Positions 61,371-64,000 of a stretch of DNA of 64,000 nt are shown one piece after another. This stretch comes from Kushneria indalinina DSM 14324. Lineage in GTDB: Bacteria > Pseudomonadota > Gammaproteobacteria > Pseudomonadales > Halomonadaceae. Each line of letters starts with the position of its first letter. Within the stretch, counting starts at the first letter, position 1. The notes under the pieces were generated by a model. It worked only from the letters and a program-made list of their open reading frames with translations. It made no database searches and was not told the origin of the DNA. A program made the position numbers and the translations under genes. The stretch lies in NCBI RefSeq assembly GCF_003385845.1, contig NZ_QRDJ01000007.1, positions 337,380-401,379 on the forward strand, written 5' to 3'.

Positions 61371-61815
61371 CAACATCGAACGCCTCGAAGACTGGGCCGC
61401 GCCCCTGCTGGAAAAGCTCAACGCAAAAGAGCGCCGCCGGCTGGCCCGCGTGGTGGCCACCGACCTGCGCCGCTCACAGCGCGAACGCATCAAGGCGCAG
61501 AAAAACCCCGACGGCACCCGCTACGCCCCGCGCAAGAGTCAGGATCAAAAAGGCGCGATCCGGCGTAAAGCGATGTTCGGCAAATTGAGAACGGCCAAAT
61601 ACCTGCGCGTGCGCACCAGTGCCCAAGGCGCGGAGGTCGGCTTTTTCGGGCAGGTGGCCAGCATCGCGAAAACGCACCAGTTTGGTCTGCGCGACCGCGT
61701 CGCGATCAACGGACCCCGCGTCCAGTACGAACAGCGCGAGCTGCTGGGCTTCACCGACCACGACCGCACAGTGCTGCGCGATTCCCTGCTCGATCATCTC
61801 AACCGCGGGCTGTAA
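61363..61815 (+). CDS. S: tail completion / virion morphogenesis protein (P2 S family)
   Basis: 150 residues (P2 gpS 150). The ATG at 61363 is preferred over 61357 because GGAGG is 8 bases upstream. Signature: RLEDWAAPLLEKLNAKERRRLARVVATDLRRSQ near the start, then NPDGTRYAPRK near 50. It works with gpR at tail completion. Its stop codon lies inside the second late-promoter repeat. Confidence 0.92.
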   Translation: MADNIERLEDWAAPLLEKLNAKERRRLARVVATDLRRSQRERIKAQKNPDGTRYAPRKSQDQKGAIRRKAMFGKLRTAKYLRVRTSAQGAEVGFFGQVASIAKTHQFGLRDRVAINGPRVQYEQRELLGFTDHDRTVLRDSLLDHLNRGL

Positions 61816-61834
61816 CGCCCGCTTTTACAACGCC
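61811..61834 (+). promoter_or_regulatory. Ogr-type late promoter element before gene V
   Basis: TGTAA-N9-TTACA followed by ACGCC, differing from the copy at 55434 by one base within the 24. It lies 68-91 bases before the V start, the position of the P2 PV late promoter. Confidence 0.7.
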
Positions 61835-61901
61835 CGCCGCTCGCATCCAGTACCACACCTGCCGACGATAGCCGCATACCCGAATACCACCCGGAGCGCC
61901 G

Positions 61902-62447
61902 ATGAACCCCGTCGAACTCGCCCGCCTCATGCAGAACATGATCCGACTCGGCACCATCGCCGAGATCGATCACGCCGCCGCGCGCGTCCGTGTCACCACC
62001 GGCGAGCTGCTGACCGATTGGCTGCCATGGTGCGAGACCCGCGCCGGGCAAACCCGAACATGGAACCCGCCGACCGAGGGCGAGCAGGTGCTGCTGCTGG
62101 CCCCCGGCGGCGAGCTGGCCGGAGCCGTGGTGCTGGGCGCCATCAACAGCAACACCCACCCGGCCGCGATCGATGACCCGAACCTGACGCGCTGGGACAT
62201 GCCCGACGGCGCCGTGATCGAGTACGACCACGCTGGCCAACACCTGCGCGCGGATCTGCCCGGCTCGGCAGCCATTACCGCCCCTGCCGGCGTCACCGTC
62301 ACCGGCCCGGTCTTGATCGAGGGCACCCTGCACGTCACCGGCAACATCATCACCGATTCTGACGCCGTCGCGTCCGGCATCAGCTTGGTCAACCACAAAA
62401 CGACCGGCGTCAAATCCGGCTCGGATAAATCGGGGCCACCACAATGA
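61902..62447 (+). CDS. V: baseplate assembly protein V (spike)
   Basis: 181 residues (P2 gpV 211). The OB-fold start (ELARLMQNMIRLGTIAEIDHAAARVRVTTGELLTDWLPW) is typical, and the C-terminal part is the repeating beta-helix spike region (ADLPGSAAITAPAGVTVTGPVLIEGT). It forms the membrane-piercing tip of the tail. CGGAG lies upstream. First gene of the V-W-J-I operon. Confidence 0.93.
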   Translation: MNPVELARLMQNMIRLGTIAEIDHAAARVRVTTGELLTDWLPWCETRAGQTRTWNPPTEGEQVLLLAPGGELAGAVVLGAINSNTHPAAIDDPNLTRWDMPDGAVIEYDHAGQHLRADLPGSAAITAPAGVTVTGPVLIEGTLHVTGNIITDSDAVASGISLVNHKTTGVKSGSDKSGPPQ

Positions 62448-62794
62448 GCGGCATGGATCGCCACACCGGCGCGCCCCTGGCCGGCGTCGAACACATTCGC
62501 CAGAGCGTGGCCGACATCCTCACCACGCCCATCGGCTCGCGCGTCATGCGACGCGAATACGGCAGCCTGCTGCCGGATCTCATCGACCAGCCGCTCACCG
62601 GCGCCACCGCCCTGCGAGCCTACTCGGCAACGGTCGTGGCACTCATGAAATGGGAGCCGCGTCTGCGCGTCATGCAGGTGCAGCGCACCGTCGACACTGA
62701 TCGCCCCGGGCGACTGCTGCTGACAATCACCGGGCGGCGCCTCGACACCGGGGAAAACATCGACATGACCGTGCCCCTGCGAGGTGATGCATGA
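62444..62794 (+). CDS. W: baseplate assembly protein W (gp25-like)
   Basis: 116 residues (P2 gpW 115). GPW/gp25 pattern: HIRQSVADILTTPIGSRVMRREYG near 20, then LPDLIDQPL. It is a baseplate wedge component related to T4 gp25. It overlaps V and J by 4 bases each. Confidence 0.93.
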   Translation: MSGMDRHTGAPLAGVEHIRQSVADILTTPIGSRVMRREYGSLLPDLIDQPLTGATALRAYSATVVALMKWEPRLRVMQVQRTVDTDRPGRLLLTITGRRLDTGENIDMTVPLRGDA

Positions 62795-63702
62795 GTAGCC
62801 CCATCGATCTATCCCGGCTGCCCGCGCCGGCCATCGTCGAGGTCATCGATGAGGAGGCCCTGCTCGCCGAGCGCAAGGAACACCTGATCTCGCTCTATCC
62901 CGAAGACGAGCGCGCCGATGTCAGGGCAAAGCTGGCGCTCGAATCCGAACCGCTCAACAAGCTGCTGCAGGAAAGCGTCTGGCGCGAACGCGTGCTGCGC
63001 CAGCGCGTCAACGAAGCGGCCCGCGCCAATATGCTGGCGTTCGCCACGGGTGCGGATCTCGACCAATGGGCTGCCAATTTCAACGTCGAGCGCCTGATGA
63101 TCGACCCCGGTGATCCCGACGCCGTGCCGCCGGTCCCGCCGACCTATGAGAGCGACACCCGTCTGCGCCTGCGCGCGCAGCGGGCGTTCGAAGGTTTGAG
63201 CGTGGCCGGCCCGACCGGCGCCTACGTATTTCATGCCCTCTCGGCCGATGGCAGGGTGGCCGATGCCACCGCCGTCAGCCCCAGTCCCTGCGTCGCCGTC
63301 GTCACCGTGCTCTCCCAGCTCGGTACCGGCGAGGCCACGCAGGATCTGCTCGACATCGTCACGGCGGCTCTCTCTGCCGAGGACGTGCGCCCGGTCGGCG
63401 ACCGGCTCACCGTCCAGTCGGCCACCATCGTCGACTACGCCATCGAGGCCACGCTCTATCTCTACCCCGGCCCCGAGCAGGAGCCAATCCTCGCCGCATC
63501 ACGCGCCAAGGCGGCGGCCTATGTTGCCGAGCAGCGCCGGCTCGGGCGCGATATTCGTCTGTCAGCCGTTTACGCCGCCCTGCACGTCGAGGGCGTCCAG
63601 CGCGTTGAGCTGATCAGCCCCGCCGCCGATGTCGTGCTCGATGACAGCCAGGCATCGCACTGCACCGGCGTCACGCTGACGATTGGGGGCAGTGATGAGT
63701 AA
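62791..63702 (+). CDS. J: baseplate assembly protein J
   Basis: 303 residues (P2 gpJ 302). Baseplate_J-like pattern: IDLSRLPAPAIVEVIDEEALLAERK at the start, then ANMLAFATGADLDQWAANFNVERL near 90 and RLRAQRAFEGLSVAGPTGAY near 128. It joins the wedge to the sheath. It overlaps I by 8 bases. Confidence 0.94.
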   Translation: MSSPIDLSRLPAPAIVEVIDEEALLAERKEHLISLYPEDERADVRAKLALESEPLNKLLQESVWRERVLRQRVNEAARANMLAFATGADLDQWAANFNVERLMIDPGDPDAVPPVPPTYESDTRLRLRAQRAFEGLSVAGPTGAYVFHALSADGRVADATAVSPSPCVAVVTVLSQLGTGEATQDLLDIVTAALSAEDVRPVGDRLTVQSATIVDYAIEATLYLYPGPEQEPILAASRAKAAAYVAEQRRLGRDIRLSAVYAALHVEGVQRVELISPAADVVLDDSQASHCTGVTLTIGGSDE

Positions 63703-64000
63703 GTTGCTGCCGCCCAACAGCACCGATCTGGAGCGCCTCGCTGCCGACGCGCTCGCCGATCTCGAGCGCGTGCCGGTACCGCTGCGCACCCTGATGAGCC
63801 CGGATGATTGCCCGCTGCACCTGCTGCCCTATTTGGCGTGGGCATTCAGCGTGGATCGTTGGGATACGACATGGAGCGAGAGCGCCAAGCGCGGCGTCGT
63901 TCGATCCGCGTTCTACGTCCACTCCCACAAGGGCACGATCAGCGCCCTGCGGCGTGTGGTCGAGCCGCTCGGCTATCTGCTGGAAGTCGAAGAGTGGTGG
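63695..64000 (+). CDS. I: tail protein I (partial, runs off the window)
   Basis: 102 residues are visible; P2 gpI has 176. The reading is open to the last base. Signature LLPPNSTDLERLAADALADLERVPVPLRTLMSPDDCP with LPYLAWAFSVDRWD is typical of gpI. It is a baseplate protein next to the tail fibre gene H, which should follow. Confidence 0.92.
   Translation, partial: MSKLLPPNSTDLERLAADALADLERVPVPLRTLMSPDDCPLHLLPYLAWAFSVDRWDTTWSESAKRGVVRSAFYVHSHKGTISALRRVVEPLGYLLEVEEWW

Larger units (their letters stand above)
51872..64000. mobile_element. P2-like prophage (left end to past the right edge)
   Basis: Genes follow the P2 order: Q and P leftward, then O-N-M-L-X-lysis-R-S-V-W-J-I rightward. The left boundary is the tRNA-Thr fragment. 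Integrase, regulators, tail fibre, sheath and tape-measure genes must lie beyond the right edge. Unlike P2 itself, the attachment site here is next to the Q/cos side. All genes visible are intact, so the structural module looks functional. Confidence 0.88.

Noticed and set aside
1-64000. CRISPR arrays, rRNA genes and insertion sequences
   Set aside because: No regularly spaced direct repeats, no rRNA stretches and no transposase frames were seen on either strand.

Overview
The window is chromosomal DNA of a moderately halophilic gammaproteobacterium, most likely of the Halomonadaceae (Halomonas, Kushneria or Chromohalobacter type). The evidence is the high-GC backbone, glycine-betaine catabolism genes arranged much like the Pseudomonas gbc/dgc/sox locus, a BCCT-type betaine transporter, and a P2-like prophage. 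No 16S gene lies in the window, so the genus is inference.

Layout. (1) 0-2.3 kb: end of a nucleotide-sugar or polysaccharide operon (aminotransferase and Gfo/Idh dehydrogenase, minus strand). (2) 2.5-10.7 kb: a run of mostly stress-related single genes: an SDR oxidoreductase, CsbD, a zinc-type cation efflux protein, PsiE, manganese catalase, a YciF-like ferritin-fold protein and a CaCA-type Na+/Ca2+ antiporter. (3) 11.1-14.1 kb: two divergent paralogous Crp/Fnr regulators and a membrane-anchored protein that is a paralog of the one at 6.7 kb. (4) 14.1-39.9 kb: a near-complete glycine betaine to serine pathway: gbcA/gbcB (betaine to dimethylglycine), dgcA/dgcB with etfA/etfB (dimethylglycine to sarcosine), soxBDAG (sarcosine to glycine), glyA and purU (one-carbon handling), fdhA (formaldehyde oxidation), a BCCT and an SSS transporter, a dipeptidase-like protein, and the GbdR activator. 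(5) 40.4-46.3 kb: a membrane/PQQ-dehydrogenase fusion and an SOS cassette (LexA box, umuD, umuC, a coupled small gene, an SRAP/HMCES protein, and a divergent UmuD-like protein without catalytic residues), then a membrane-anchored PLD-like protein. (6) 46.3-51.8 kb: an AT-rich accessory block with a membrane protein, a D12-class adenine methylase, a ParB-like protein and an ABC-ATPase/TOPRIM (OLD-like) protein. (7) 51.9 kb to the end: a P2-like prophage bounded on the left by the 3' part of a tRNA-Thr(CGT) gene. It carries Q-P (leftward) and O-N-M-L-X-holins-endolysin-Rz/Rz1-R-S-V-W-J-I (rightward), and runs off the right edge inside gene I.

How the parts work together. Region 4 is one physiological unit: betaine is imported, demethylated three times to glycine, and the methyl groups leave as formaldehyde or 5,10-methylene-THF. 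FdhA, GlyA and PurU process these, and GbdR is the likely activator. Region 6 is the best candidate for an undescribed system: a three-gene methylase / ParB-like / OLD-like nuclease set beside a tRNA attachment site, with composition unlike the rest of the window. In the prophage, two copies of a TGTAA-N9-TTACA dyad sit where P2 has its Ogr-activated late promoters.
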